A stretch of 64,000 bases of DNA from Arthrobacter sp. MMS18-M83 (lineage in GTDB: Bacteria; Actinomycetota; Actinomycetes; Actinomycetales; Micrococcaceae): NCBI RefSeq assembly GCF_026683955.1, contig NZ_CP113343.1:620001-684000 (forward strand). The letters are read 5' to 3'. Below the pieces are notes generated by a model, which saw only the letters and a list, made by a program, of their open reading frames with translations, did no database searches and had not been told where the DNA came from. The position numbers and the translations under genes are program-made. Shown here piece by piece: positions 6,939 through 17,441 of this stretch. The stretch's first letter is position 1; the number at the start of each line of letters is the position of its first letter.

Positions 6939-8351
6939 ATGAACAACGATAGCAGTTCCCGGATTGCGACACGACTGCGCGAATGGATCGCAGGGGCGGC
7001 GCCGGGATCCCGGCTTCCGTCCACGCGGTCGCTGGTTGCCGAGTACCAGGCCAGCCCCGTGACGGTGCAGAAGGCCCTGCAAGCGCTCACTTCCCAGGGC
7101 TTGATTGAGAGCAGGCCAGGCGTCGGGACCTTTGTGCGGGCCGTCCGGACTGCGCGGCCTTCGGATTACGGCTGGCAGACTGCGGCGCTGCGCGCACCGC
7201 AGGCACCTCCCCGCTCGGCCTCCTCAACGATGCGCAGCACTTCGAACGACGTCATTGCTTTCCACTCCGGCTACCCGGACCGTGAACTCCTGCCGGAGCG
7301 CCTTGTGCGGGCCGCGCTCGCCCGGGCTGCCCGGGGGGACGCGGCGTTGTCTCGACCGCCCGCGGCGGGGCTTCCCGAGTTGCAGTCCTGGTTCGCGCAC
7401 GAACTAGGCTCCGCGACTCCGGCAGGGCTCACCCCGCCAACGCCGAGCGACGTCATCGTGCTGCCAGGAAGCCAAGGCGGTCTCAGCTCGATATTTAGTG
7501 CGTTGGTGGGCCACGGGCAACCACTGCTCATGGAATCCCCGAGCTATTGGGGAGCCATTCTGGCCGCGACGCAAGCGGGAGTCCGCATAGTTCCGGTGCC
7601 CAGCGGGCCCGATGGGCCCGACCCGGAAGAATTGGCCAGGGCCTTTGAGGAGACCGGCGCACGTCTGTTCTACGCACAACCGAATTACGCGAACCCCACC
7701 GGAGCGCAATGGCCCGCCCGACGAGGCGAGCAGGTTCTGGACGTGGTGCGCGCGAACGGCGCGTTCCTGGTGGAGGACGACTGGGCGCACGATTTCGGCA
7801 TCACTTCGGCTCCCATGCCCATCGCCGCACATGACGATTCCGGGCATGTCGTCTATCTGCGCTCCCTCACGAAAAGCGTTTCCCCGGCCATCCGCGTTGC
7901 TGCCGTCATCGCCCGCGGCCCGGCCCGCGAACGCATCCTTGCAGACCGGGCCGCAGAGTCGATGTATGTCAGCGGGTTGCTCCAGGCTGCAGCACTCGAT
8001 GTCGTCACACAGCCGGCCTGGCAGACGCATTTACGCAGCCTTCGCCATCAGCTTCAATCCCGCCGCGACCTTCTGATCACGAGCCTGCGCGAACACGCCC
8101 CGCAGGCCCACATCAGCCAGATCCCCAAGGGCGGGCTGAACCTCTGGGCACGCCTGCCCGACGGGACCGACCTCGAAAAGCTGACCTTGGATTGCGAGAG
8201 TGCCGGCGTGATGATCGCCGTCGGCAACGAGTGGTTCCCGGCTGAACCGACAGGTCCGTTCATCCGGCTCAACTATGCCGGCCCCAACCCGTCCGCCTTC
8301 CCGGAAGGCGCAAGGATCCTCGGCCAAGCGCTCGAACGAAACAAACGTTAG
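6939..8351 (+). CDS. MocR-type regulator (GntR winged helix fused to aminotransferase-like domain)
   Basis: A 470-residue PLP-dependent MocR regulator. Residues 1-70 form a GntR winged helix (SRLPSTRSLVAEYQASPVTVQKALQ, SRPGVGTFVR). The rest is a class I aminotransferase fold with YAQPNYANPTG, VEDDWAHDFG and the PLP-lysine motif SLTKSVSP. Members sense PLP or amino compounds and regulate neighbouring genes. The ATG at 6939 is the start of the winged helix; the frame is open upstream but without domain content. The start codon overlaps the upstream-most possible start of the divergent EamA exporter, so regulation of that exporter, and of the PaiB-like gene behind it, is likely. Confidence 0.92.
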   Translation: MNNDSSSRIATRLREWIAGAAPGSRLPSTRSLVAEYQASPVTVQKALQALTSQGLIESRPGVGTFVRAVRTARPSDYGWQTAALRAPQAPPRSASSTMRSTSNDVIAFHSGYPDRELLPERLVRAALARAARGDAALSRPPAAGLPELQSWFAHELGSATPAGLTPPTPSDVIVLPGSQGGLSSIFSALVGHGQPLLMESPSYWGAILAATQAGVRIVPVPSGPDGPDPEELARAFEETGARLFYAQPNYANPTGAQWPARRGEQVLDVVRANGAFLVEDDWAHDFGITSAPMPIAAHDDSGHVVYLRSLTKSVSPAIRVAAVIARGPARERILADRAAESMYVSGLLQAAALDVVTQPAWQTHLRSLRHQLQSRRDLLITSLREHAPQAHISQIPKGGLNLWARLPDGTDLEKLTLDCESAGVMIAVGNEWFPAEPTGPFIRLNYAGPNPSAFPEGARILGQALERNKR

Positions 8352-8357
8352 GAACAA

Positions 8358-8397
8358 GAAAATGGACCCCCGGAAGATCTTCCGGGGGTCCATTTTC
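8358..8397. terminator. Bidirectional terminator between mocR and sigA
   Basis: A 40-bp perfect palindrome centred on AGATCT, with arms ending in GAAAATGG and CCATTTTC. The A and T runs at the two ends let it work for both converging genes. Confidence 0.9.
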
Positions 8398-8437
8398 GTG
8401 AAAGCCTTGCGCCGCTTAGGGCAGGGCGTCCGTTGCT

Positions 8438-9733
<1,296 letters not shown>

Positions 9734-9848
9734 AGAAAACCTTTCTAGCGGCGGTCTGTGGAATCACCATGGGGGCAACACCACTATGACCCTGTCAAGT
9801 CCGCGATGAATATCAAGTGCCATCGCCGACCGCAGAGTCTTTAGGTAG

Positions 9849-9874
9849 AACTCCCGACGACGCCTAAATGTTCC
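9849..9874 (-). promoter_or_regulatory. Candidate SigR/SigH-type promoter of sigA
   Basis: On the minus strand GGAAC-N18-GTT, close to the GGAAT-N18-GTT consensus of actinobacterial SigR/SigH thiol-stress sigma factors. It lies about 115 bp upstream of the sigA start. Streptomyces hrdB is known to have a SigR-dependent promoter. A chance match cannot be excluded. Confidence 0.4.
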
Positions 9875-10026
9875 CTAGGTTCAGGGACATTCGGGGCACT
9901 TGAAACACGGACCCAACCGGGTCTCGGCAACCATTGTCTCACGGTTTTGGATTCCGGGGGTCGACATGGGCTTCCTTGCGGACAATTACGCGTCGGCGGA
10001 TTTCCCGCGGTGACACGCCCCGGAGT

Positions 10027-10091
10027 CTTCAGGTCGGATGCCGGTCTTCACGTCGGGCCCCTTCTTCAGGTCGGGTCTGCCTTCACGCCGC
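10027..10091. repeat. Degenerate direct repeats, period 17-19 bp
   Basis: CTTCAGGTCGG at 10027 and 10064, alternating with CTTCACGTCGG at 10046 and CTTCACGCCGC at 10081. They lie just beyond the 3' end of the DUF4192 gene. No function is recognised. Confidence 0.6.
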
Positions 10092-10113
10092 GTCTTTGCA
10101 TCATGGCTTCTCG

Positions 10114-11379
10114 TCACGCCGCCGCCCCGCCGAACTTCCGCCACGCGGAGGTCCTGCTTTTCGCCCAGCCGCACACTGTGCCGCGCTGCACCACCTCCGA
10201 AAGTAGTTCCGCGAGTCGATAGCCCTGTTGTTCGGCGTCCGCTCTGGAAAAGAACTCGTCGGCGAATGAACCGCTCCCCTGACACCATTGAATCCACCCC
10301 CGGATCGTGAGCGCGGCAGCGCGTCCCTCGCCACCGCCGCGCCGCGAGAGCCTCGCCAAAACCAGGTCCAAGGCGGTCAGCCGTTCCCAGTCCGGGTTAT
10401 CCGGGTAGAGTCCCAGCAACACGTCTCCGTACCGCAAGGCGTTAATATCGGCAGCCGCGGTCCTCGGAGGCTTCCCTCCTGATGCCCCGTGACCCTTCCC
10501 TGCAGCCGGCGACGTCCCTGCTGCCTGCGAGAGGGGACGAAGTCCAGGCGGAATGAGCAAGGCCTCTTCGTCATCGCTCTCGGGAGAAAAGAAGCGGAAG
10601 GCCTCCGCACCGCCGCGGGCGACGCCTCTCCCGGCAGCTGCCAGGACCACTACGGCGTCGCGCCACGCCGGGACCCGCAGGCTCGCCCGGAGGAACGCCG
10701 CTGCCTCAAGGTCGATTTCTTCGGGAAGACCGGAGTCGAGGACACGTGTCCACACATCCAGCATTTCTTCGAAGGTCTTTTTGCTTTTCCACCTTCGAAG
10801 CATCTCCTCAAGGGTGGCGGCTTCCGCACTCAGGAACTCCGGATCAACGGCCGGTTGGTCCTCCGGCCGCAGCAACCGTGGTGACTCCTTGACGCTACTC
10901 CCCCTGAAAACCATTTCGGCGTTGAGCCGGCTGTCGAGGATCTGGTCCACGGGACGGCCAGGGATGGGGCAGCACGCGACGTCGGTGCAGAACGCGCTGC
11001 GCCAGTAGTCAGAACCAATAAACCAGGCGTCCCGGAGCGCTAGGCCGCGGCGGGCCAGCACGAGTTCCAGTGCCTCCAGCAGCGGAACGTTGCCCCTCAC
11101 AACGCCTCCATCTTCCCAGCCATCGTCACTGAAAACTGCCAAGAGTGCTCCGTCGGCGTCATGGTCCGCGTCCAAATATTCGGCGATCCTCCGTGAGTAC
11201 ACCGCGAGCACCCTTTCGGATCTGTCAGGCGGAAGGTCCACTCGCAGGGTGGCGCCTAGCGTCTGGCCGCGCAAAGTGATGGCCACGAGACTCTCCTTTG
11301 GCCGGTGGCCCAAGGCATGGGGAATGAAGCCCAGAATGTCCTCGGGCAGGGAGATGGTTACACGGTTGTCTGCTGTCAT
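10114..11379 (-). CDS. DUF4192 domain-containing protein
   Basis: A 421-residue member of an actinobacterial family of unknown function. It begins MTADNRVTISLPEDILGFIPHALGHRPKESLVAITLRG, the standard family opening. ADHDADGALLAVFSDD near residues 95-110 and WFIGSDYWRSAFCTDVACCPIPGRPVD near 140-170 are further family blocks; the clustered Cys (CTDVACC) are notable. The C-terminal part (residues 325-400) is Ala/Leu-rich and helical, with WIQWCQGSGSFADEFFSRA resembling tetratricopeptide-like helices. There is no signal peptide or membrane segment. It is separated from neighbours by about 160 bp on one side and 380 bp on the other, so it is probably transcribed alone. Confidence 0.88.
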   Translation of the reverse strand: MTADNRVTISLPEDILGFIPHALGHRPKESLVAITLRGQTLGATLRVDLPPDRSERVLAVYSRRIAEYLDADHDADGALLAVFSDDGWEDGGVVRGNVPLLEALELVLARRGLALRDAWFIGSDYWRSAFCTDVACCPIPGRPVDQILDSRLNAEMVFRGSSVKESPRLLRPEDQPAVDPEFLSAEAATLEEMLRRWKSKKTFEEMLDVWTRVLDSGLPEEIDLEAAAFLRASLRVPAWRDAVVVLAAAGRGVARGGAEAFRFFSPESDDEEALLIPPGLRPLSQAAGTSPAAGKGHGASGGKPPRTAAADINALRYGDVLLGLYPDNPDWERLTALDLVLARLSRRGGGEGRAAALTIRGWIQWCQGSGSFADEFFSRADAEQQGYRLAELLSEVVQRGTVCGWAKSRTSAWRKFGGAAA

Positions 11380-11543
11380 GAATCCAGCATCGGCAGCAAC
11401 AGGCGTCGACGGCAGGCCTCATTTGCCATATGTGGACAAAAGGTCCCAGTGACTGCCTGTGGAGGAACACTTCCGCAGTCCGCACTACGACGCCTCCCGA
11501 CGAAAGGCGGGCCACCGCGAAAGGAAGCCAGGGCGGAAGCAGG

Positions 11544-12902
11544 CTATCCCGCTGAGCTTCGCTGCTTCGCGAGCCGTTCGCGTCGCAATTCCACGCGGCG
11601 CCGGCGCTGATTTGCCAATGACACGAGGAGCGGTGGAACGTGCACGCCCTGCGCCGCCATCTGGCGGCGCACCTTGCGGCGGGTCATGACGATCAAGACT
11701 GTACCCACAAGAAGGAAGAGGAATTGCACACTCAATGCGATGCGGAAGGACGCCAGGCCGTACAGCTCCCCGCCTGAGAAACCGCTGGTGTGGAGAATGT
11801 CGAGGATGAGCCCCACCAAGTAGATCGTCAGGAGCGCCGCAACGAAGCCGCCCACGTTGACGATGCCCGTGGCAGTACCGATCCTGTGGGAAGGATTGAA
11901 TGTCCGGGCAAAATCAAAGCCGATCATGGACCCGGGGCCACCGATAGCGAGAGCGATCACCAACAAGGCAAGCAACCATAAGGGCGCCCGGTTTGGCAGC
12001 AGCAGAACCGCACCCCAGGCAAGTGCGGTGGCCGCAGTAATCAGGAGGACCATGGCCGAGCGCCGCATCGGGTGCCTGGCCACGAAGGTTCCAAACAGAG
12101 GCCCCACGAGAATGCTGGTGACCACAAAAAGTCCCATCAGGGCGGACACGGTGGCCGCGTTCAGGCCCTGCGCCGACACCAGAAACGGGTAGCCCCAGGA
12201 CATGGCGAAGACGTTGCCGCTGAACTGGACAGTGAAGTGGCACCAGAGCCCCAAGCGCGTTCCGGGCTGCCGCCACGCACGCGCCAAGGTCACGCCCGTG
12301 GCGCGCAGGCCTTGGGCGCTCTCCCGGGGCGGATGACCGGGCGGCACGTCCCTAAGCAAGGCGAGGACAAGGACAACGGCGAGTGCGGACAGGGAACTCA
12401 GAGCCAGGAAGGCCGTATTCCATCCCGCGGAATGAAGGACCAGCGCGAACGGCACCACGCTGATCAGCTGGCCGAGCTGGCCCGACATTCCTGTCAGCTG
12501 GGTGACGAGCGGAACCCGGGCCGGCGCGAACCAGATTGGCACGAGCCGGATCACGGAGACGAAGGTCATGGCGTCGCCTGCGCCGACGAGCACCCGGCCG
12601 AGCACGCCGCCCGGAACAGTCTCGGCATAAGCCAGTTGGAGTTGGCCGAGCCCCATGAGCACGGCCCCGCTTGCAATCATGGCGCGGGAACCGAAGCGGT
12701 CAACAAGCAGCCCGACCGGTATCTGGAGGCCGGCGTAGACCAGCAATTGCAGCACGGTGAAGAAGGAAATAGCAGCCGCGCTGGCATGGAATCGCTCAGT
12801 CGCTTCAAGTCCGGACACACCAAAGGATGTGCGCTGGGCCACTGCCACCAGATAGGCGAGCACCCCGATCGTCCATATGAGCCAGGCGCGGGGTGCGTTC
12901 AC
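11544..12902 (-). CDS. MFS transporter
   Basis: A 452-residue major facilitator protein with about twelve hydrophobic segments. The opening RAWLIWTIGVLAYLVAVAQRTSFGVSGLEA is TM1 and its loop. LVDRFGSRAMIASGAVLMGLGQ is the loop 2-3 signature region (variant of GxxxDRxGRR). A second half begins near residue 220. The C-terminal 45 residues are basic and cytoplasmic (MTRRKVRRQMAAQG...). The substrate cannot be assigned. It is 35 bp downstream of the PAC2 gene on the same strand and could share its transcript. Confidence 0.9.
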   Translation of the reverse strand: MNAPRAWLIWTIGVLAYLVAVAQRTSFGVSGLEATERFHASAAAISFFTVLQLLVYAGLQIPVGLLVDRFGSRAMIASGAVLMGLGQLQLAYAETVPGGVLGRVLVGAGDAMTFVSVIRLVPIWFAPARVPLVTQLTGMSGQLGQLISVVPFALVLHSAGWNTAFLALSSLSALAVVLVLALLRDVPPGHPPRESAQGLRATGVTLARAWRQPGTRLGLWCHFTVQFSGNVFAMSWGYPFLVSAQGLNAATVSALMGLFVVTSILVGPLFGTFVARHPMRRSAMVLLITAATALAWGAVLLLPNRAPLWLLALLVIALAIGGPGSMIGFDFARTFNPSHRIGTATGIVNVGGFVAALLTIYLVGLILDILHTSGFSGGELYGLASFRIALSVQFLFLLVGTVLIVMTRRKVRRQMAAQGVHVPPLLVSLANQRRRRVELRRERLAKQRSSAG

Positions 12903-12937
12903 CCTTCCATTATGCCCGGGGCTGCATTAAAGCTGCT

Positions 12938-13876
12938 TTATGGGCGCGCATCTTTACGCGCGAGGTACGCCTCAACCGCGGCGCCCAAGTCCTCGGCGTT
13001 GGGCAGCTCGTCGTTCTCGTCAGCGAGCAGGGATCGACGGACGGTCCCCTCGGCTTTGTCGTCATAGCGGGATTCCAGCTTCGACACCACCTGCTGGACG
13101 TCCTCGGATGCCTCCACCTGTTCTGCGATCTGCCGGCCCACTTCCCTGCCGGCCTCACGGAGGCGGTCCGTGGGCAGCATCAGGGACGTCGCCGCACCCA
13201 GGTATTCAAGACCTGCGACCGCTGCTGGCGGGTACTCCGCATCGGCGAGGTAGTGCGGAACGTGGATAACGTAACCGGCCACTTTGCGCCCGGCTTCGCT
13301 CAGCCGCAGTTCGAGAATGTGGCCAATGGCCGAAGGAACGTCGACAGTCGGCTTCCATGTTGAGATCCCTTCGATGAGTTCCGGGCGGTTGCCGTGCACC
13401 GTGACGCCCACCGGCCTGGTGTGCGGAACCGGCATGGGGATCGAGTGGATCCACGTCACCAGATTGACCTCGAGTTTTTCCACGATCCCGACGACGGCGC
13501 GCGAGAACCGCTCCCACTGGAGGTCGGGTTCAAAACCGGCAAGCAGCAGGAAGGGCTCGCCCAGACCGTCCTTCAGCATGTAAAGCGCCAACTGAGGAGC
13601 CTTGTAATCCTCCAAATGGTCCTCGACGAAGCTGATGTGGGGACGGCGCGTGCGGTAGTCAATGAGCTGGTCGGCATCGAAGACGGCCACGGTTTCGACC
13701 TCAAGGGTGTCCAGCAGTTCCCGGTTGATCTGGTGGACCACGTGGCCGGCATCGGCAAATCCCGTGAAGCCCATCAGCATGTTGAGCCCCCTGATTTCCG
13801 GGCCGTGGAAGAGCTCGGTGTTGCTCGCGTACAGCGACTCAGGGTCAAGGAGTGAGCCGGAAATCCGTTCAAACAC
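12938..13876 (-). CDS. PAC2 family protein
   Basis: A 312-residue member of the PAC2 (proteasome assembly chaperone) family found in actinobacteria. Visible family blocks are LNMLMGFTGFADAGHVVHQ near residue 30, VAVFDADQLIDYRTRRPHI near 65-85, and LLAGFEPDLQWERFSRAV. The C-terminal part is charged and helical (EDVQQVVSKLESRYDDKAEG). The GTG at 13876 is chosen because AAAGGA precedes it by about 8 bp; a TTG eight codons upstream keeps the frame open. Its role in bacteria is not settled; a link to protein quality control is only inferred from the family. Confidence 0.88.
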   Translation of the reverse strand: MFERISGSLLDPESLYASNTELFHGPEIRGLNMLMGFTGFADAGHVVHQINRELLDTLEVETVAVFDADQLIDYRTRRPHISFVEDHLEDYKAPQLALYMLKDGLGEPFLLLAGFEPDLQWERFSRAVVGIVEKLEVNLVTWIHSIPMPVPHTRPVGVTVHGNRPELIEGISTWKPTVDVPSAIGHILELRLSEAGRKVAGYVIHVPHYLADAEYPPAAVAGLEYLGAATSLMLPTDRLREAGREVGRQIAEQVEASEDVQQVVSKLESRYDDKAEGTVRRSLLADENDELPNAEDLGAAVEAYLARKDARP

Positions 13877-14195
13877 GGCGTGTTCCTTTCGCAGTTGCAA
13901 ATTCTAGGAGGAGCAGGCGGCTGCACACCGCGGCAAGTGCCTTCGGCGGCCGGCCACGCTCCATGTATTGGTACAACGCCCCGGACCGGCTAGGCATTCC
14001 TGTCTGCTTGTGTGCTGCAACTCTCACTTAATTGCTATCCGGCGCAACAGACAGACTACGATCGAGACGTGCCGCCATATGCGGACCGAAGCAACCACAA
14101 ACGTTGTCACAAGCGGACAACCGACGGGTACCAGGGCCGGGCGCCTAACATGCAGCCCGGCCAATCCATGCAGAGAGAAATGAGGACGGATCCTC
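13877..14195. other. 319-bp divergent intergenic region (PAC2 / pepA)
   Basis: No gene is supported. Both flanking genes are transcribed outwards, so promoters for each are expected here. TTGCAG-N18-TGCCTA on the minus strand and TAACAT near 14148 on the plus strand are weak candidates. Confidence 0.5.
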
Positions 14196-15716
14196 GTGGT
14201 GAAGACTACAGACATCACCCTTGGCACCATCGCCAAGGACCTGAAAAAGTCGCCCAGCGACGCACTCGTGATAGGCATCGGGCAGGGTCCTGACGGACCG
14301 GTTCTGCTCGGGAACCCGCTGAGCGCCAAGGCCGCGGAATCCCTCGCCGCCTCACTGGGACTCCTGGGCATCACGGGAGCACCCGATCAGGTTCACCGTC
14401 TGCCAGGTCTTCCGGAGACCGGCTCGGGCGTTCTTGTCCTGGCGGGTGTCGGCAAAGTGGCCGACGACGCTCCCCTCGCTGATGAAGCCCTGCGCCGCGC
14501 TGCGGGATCCGCCGTCCGCCAACTGGCTGGCCTGTCTTCCGTGACGCTCGCCCTCCCGACGGCGTCCCTCGCCGATGTCGCAGCTGTCGCCGAAGGCGCC
14601 GTGCTCGGTTCCTATTCCTACACCGAGCACCGCTCCAGCAAGGACGGCCTCAAGGATCCGGTCGGCAAGGTCCTGATCCACACTGCCCTTGACGGCAAGG
14701 AAGTCCAGACCTCGCTTGACCGGGCGTTGCTCGTGGGACGCGCGGTCAACGCCACCCGTACGCTGGTCAACCAGCCGCCAAGCCACCTTTACCCGGAGTC
14801 CTTTGCCGAAGCTGCCAAGGAACTGTCCAAGGGACTCCCCGTCAAGGTGACCGTGTGGGACGAGAAGCGCCTTGAGAAAGACGGCTTCGGCGGAATCCTG
14901 GGCGTCGGAAAGGGTTCAACCCGCCAACCGCGCCTCGTCAAGGTGGAGTACGCGCCGGCGAAGGCCACCAAGAAGATCGCGCTCGTGGGCAAGGGCATCA
15001 CATTCGACACTGGCGGCATTTCGATCAAGCCGGCCCTCGGCATGGGCGACATGAAGAGCGATATGGCGGGAGCCGCCGTCGTACTTAATACTGTCTTGGC
15101 CGTCGCGGGACTCGGGTTGCCGGTCAAGGTGACCGCTTGGCTCTGCATCGCCGAGAACATGCCGTCCGGCGCTGCACAGCGCCCGGCGGATGTCCTCACG
15201 GTCTACGGGGGCAAGACGGTTGAGGTCCTCAACACCGACGCCGAGGGACGCCTGGTCATGGCCGACGGCCTGGTCGCGGCTAGCCTCGAACAGCCGGATG
15301 CCATCATCGACGTCGCAACGCTCACCGGTGCACAATTGATCGCCCTCGGCGACCGTACTGCAGGCGTCATGGGCTCGGATGCTGTCACCGGTGCGCTCAA
15401 GTCCGCCGCCGACCGCGCAGGCGAGCTCGTCTGGCCGATGCCGCTGCCGGAAGAACTGCGGGCAAGCCTCGATTCGCAAGTGGCGGACATTGCCAACATC
15501 GGCGAACGCCACGGCGGAATGATGACCGCGGCCGTTTTCCTGCGCGAGTTCGTCGGCAAGGACGCAGAGGGCAAACAAATCCCCTGGGCACACGTCGACA
15601 TCGCCGGCCCGTCCTTCAACAACGGAAGCCCTTACGGCTACACGCCCAAGCAAGGCACCGGTTGCACCGTCCGGACGCTGCTCGCCTACGTCGAAGACGT
15701 GCTGGCAACCGCCTGA
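14196..15716 (+). CDS. pepA: Leucyl aminopeptidase (M17)
   Basis: A 506-residue cytosolic M17 aminopeptidase that removes N-terminal residues from peptides. The C-terminal catalytic domain has the metal-binding blocks GKGITFDTGGISIKP (Lys and Asp) and NTDAEGRLVMADGL (the family signature with Asp, Glu and Arg), plus SDMAGAA. Active enzymes form a hexamer with two metals per subunit. The start is GTG at 14196 with GAGGA about 10 bp upstream; a second GTG follows immediately. The nearest downstream gene is lpdA, after 235 bp. Related actinobacteria also keep this gene near the E2 acyltransferase gene. Confidence 0.95.
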   Translation: MVKTTDITLGTIAKDLKKSPSDALVIGIGQGPDGPVLLGNPLSAKAAESLAASLGLLGITGAPDQVHRLPGLPETGSGVLVLAGVGKVADDAPLADEALRRAAGSAVRQLAGLSSVTLALPTASLADVAAVAEGAVLGSYSYTEHRSSKDGLKDPVGKVLIHTALDGKEVQTSLDRALLVGRAVNATRTLVNQPPSHLYPESFAEAAKELSKGLPVKVTVWDEKRLEKDGFGGILGVGKGSTRQPRLVKVEYAPAKATKKIALVGKGITFDTGGISIKPALGMGDMKSDMAGAAVVLNTVLAVAGLGLPVKVTAWLCIAENMPSGAAQRPADVLTVYGGKTVEVLNTDAEGRLVMADGLVAASLEQPDAIIDVATLTGAQLIALGDRTAGVMGSDAVTGALKSAADRAGELVWPMPLPEELRASLDSQVADIANIGERHGGMMTAAVFLREFVGKDAEGKQIPWAHVDIAGPSFNNGSPYGYTPKQGTGCTVRTLLAYVEDVLATA

Positions 15717-15818
15717 ACCAGCCTCCACGTGGGGCCGGTTCATGACCGGCCCCACGGCCCGACGTGAGTCTGGCCACAAGCGCCCCACAAAAGCCTCGGC
15801 AGGGTGGAGCATGGATAA

Positions 15819-15840
15819 GTGGTTCGCTAAGGTGAACCAC
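15819..15840. promoter_or_regulatory. Inverted repeat upstream of lpdA
   Basis: GTGGTTC-N8-GAACCAC, perfect 7-bp arms. It lies 35 bp upstream of a -10-like CATAAT, so it could be an operator for lpdA. No regulator can be named. Confidence 0.45.
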
Positions 15841-15874
15841 GGTAGTCACAAATGCAAGAGAACTTCGGTGCTGG

Positions 15875-15880
15875 CATAAT
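15875..15880 (+). promoter_or_regulatory. Candidate -10 element of lpdA
   Basis: CATAAT, about 72 bp upstream of the GTG start, with TGCAAG 16 bp before it as a weak -35. Confidence 0.4.
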
Positions 15881-15951
15881 CGCGGCAGTACAAGTTCCAA
15901 GACCAGATGACGCGTAGTCGCGTGTCATCGCTCACGCGAGGGAGCGTCCTA

Positions 15952-17334
15952 GTGGCCGATCAGGCAACTGCGCAAGAATTCGACATCCTGGTACTCGGTG
16001 GCGGCAGCGGCGGCTACGCCACGGCTCTGCGTGCCGTTCAGCTTGGTTTCACCGTTGGTCTCGTCGAGAAGGCAAAGCTCGGCGGCACCTGCCTGCACAA
16101 CGGGTGTATCCCCACCAAGGCACTGCTGCACTCTGCCGAACTGGCCGATCACGCACGCGATTCCGCCAAGTACGGCGTCAACGTCACGTTGGACAGCATC
16201 GACATCACCGCCGTGAACGCTTACAAGGACGGAATCGTCGCCGGTAAGTACAAGGGCCTGCAGGGACTCATTAAGTCCAAGGGCATCACGGTCATCGAAG
16301 GCGAAGGCAAGCTCCAGGGCACCGACACCGTAGTAGTCAACGGCACTGCGTACAAGGGCAAGAACATCGTTCTCGCCACCGGCTCGTACTCCCGTTCGCT
16401 GCCCGGCCTCGAAATCGGCGGCCGCGTCATCACTTCCGACGAAGCGCTGACCATGGACTACATCCCGAAGAGTGTCATCGTCCTCGGCGGCGGCGTCATC
16501 GGTGTCGAATTCGCTTCTGTATGGAAGTCCTTCGGCGTCGACGTCACGATCGTTGAAGGCCTCCCTTCCCTGGTTCCCAACGAAGACACCGCCATCGTCA
16601 AGAACCTTGAGCGCGCCTTCAAGAAGCGCGGCATCAAGTTCAGCACCGGCGTCTTCTTCCAGGGCGTGGAGCAGGACGACAACGGCGTGAAGGTCACCTT
16701 GGTTGACGGCCAGACCTTCGAAGCCGATCTCCTCCTGGTTGCCGTAGGCCGCGGCCCGGTCACCGCCAACCTTGGCTACGAAGAAGCAGGTATCACCCTC
16801 GACCGAGGCTTCGTCATCACCAACGAACGCCTGCACACCGGCGTCGGCAACGTCTACGCCGTCGGCGACATCGTCCCCGGCGTCCAGTTGGCCCACCGCG
16901 GGTACCAGCAGGGCATCTTCGTCGCCGAAGAGATCGCGGGCCTGAACCCGGTGGTCGTTGAAGACGTGAACGTCCCGAAGGTCACTTTCTGCGAACCTGA
17001 AATCGCCACCGTTGGCTACACCGAAAAGGGGGCCAAGGAGAAGTTCGGCGAGGACCAGGTCCAGACCCAGGAATACAACCTGGCCGGCAACGGCAAGAGC
17101 TCCATCCTGGGCACCGGCGGTATCGTGAAGGTCGTCCGCCAGAAGGACGGCCCCGTCGTCGGTATCCACATGATCGGCTCCCGCATGGGTGAACAGATCG
17201 GCGAAGCACAGCTGATCGTCAACTGGGAAGCACACCCGGAGGACGTGGCTCAGTTCATCCACGCGCACCCGACGCAGAACGAGACCCTGGGCGAAGTCCA
17301 CCTCGCCCTGGCGGGCAAGCCGCTCCACGGCTAA
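15952..17334 (+). CDS. lpdA: Dihydrolipoyl dehydrogenase (E3)
   Basis: A 460-residue flavoprotein that reoxidises the dihydrolipoyl arm of 2-oxoacid dehydrogenase complexes using NAD. FAD-binding [13 protein letters not shown] is near residue 17. The redox disulfide is in [16 protein letters not shown] (CxxxxC). The NAD site is [13 protein letters not shown], and the C-terminal active-site dyad is in [12 protein letters not shown]. The GTG at 15952 gives the expected N-terminus and is preceded by GAGGGAG; the frame is open upstream to 15907. The E2 gene follows 107 bp downstream, and the lipoate genes lie about 9 kb further along. Confidence 0.96.
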   Translation: MADQATAQEFDILVLGGGSGGYATALRAVQLGFTVGLVEKAKLGGTCLHNGCIPTKALLHSAELADHARDSAKYGVNVTLDSIDITAVNAYKDGIVAGKYKGLQGLIKSKGITVIEGEGKLQGTDTVVVNGTAYKGKNIVLATGSYSRSLPGLEIGGRVITSDEALTMDYIPKSVIVLGGGVIGVEFASVWKSFGVDVTIVEGLPSLVPNEDTAIVKNLERAFKKRGIKFSTGVFFQGVEQDDNGVKVTLVDGQTFEADLLLVAVGRGPVTANLGYEEAGITLDRGFVITNERLHTGVGNVYAVGDIVPGVQLAHRGYQQGIFVAEEIAGLNPVVVEDVNVPKVTFCEPEIATVGYTEKGAKEKFGEDQVQTQEYNLAGNGKSSILGTGGIVKVVRQKDGPVVGIHMIGSRMGEQIGEAQLIVNWEAHPEDVAQFIHAHPTQNETLGEVHLALAGKPLHG

Positions 17335-17441
17335 GTCTTCACGCAAGACACCCGGTCCTCCGCCCGCACGGACTGCGGGCGCAGGACCCCAGCAGGCACC
17401 ACTCATCCGCACTAAAGATCAATAAGGAGAACGGGGACGAC

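Larger units (their letters stand above)
9734..10113. other. 380-bp non-coding stretch between sigA and a DUF4192 gene
   Basis: No convincing gene on either strand. The half nearest sigA is relatively AT-richer and should hold its promoters. The half nearest the DUF4192 stop contains degenerate repeats (10027-10091). No clear terminator was seen for the DUF4192 gene. Confidence 0.7.

Noticed and set aside
9986..10297. 103-codon minus-strand open frame over the DUF4192 stop
   Set aside because: It overlaps the true gene in another frame and its tail consists of the degenerate repeats.
13968..14183. 71-codon plus-strand open frame before pepA
   Set aside because: It has Arg/Cys/Thr-rich content, no ribosome binding site and no resemblance to a known protein; it lies in the promoter region.
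15949..17412. 487-codon minus-strand open frame opposite lpdA
   Set aside because: It is a shadow of lpdA, with Asp/Val/Gly-rich translation and no domain.
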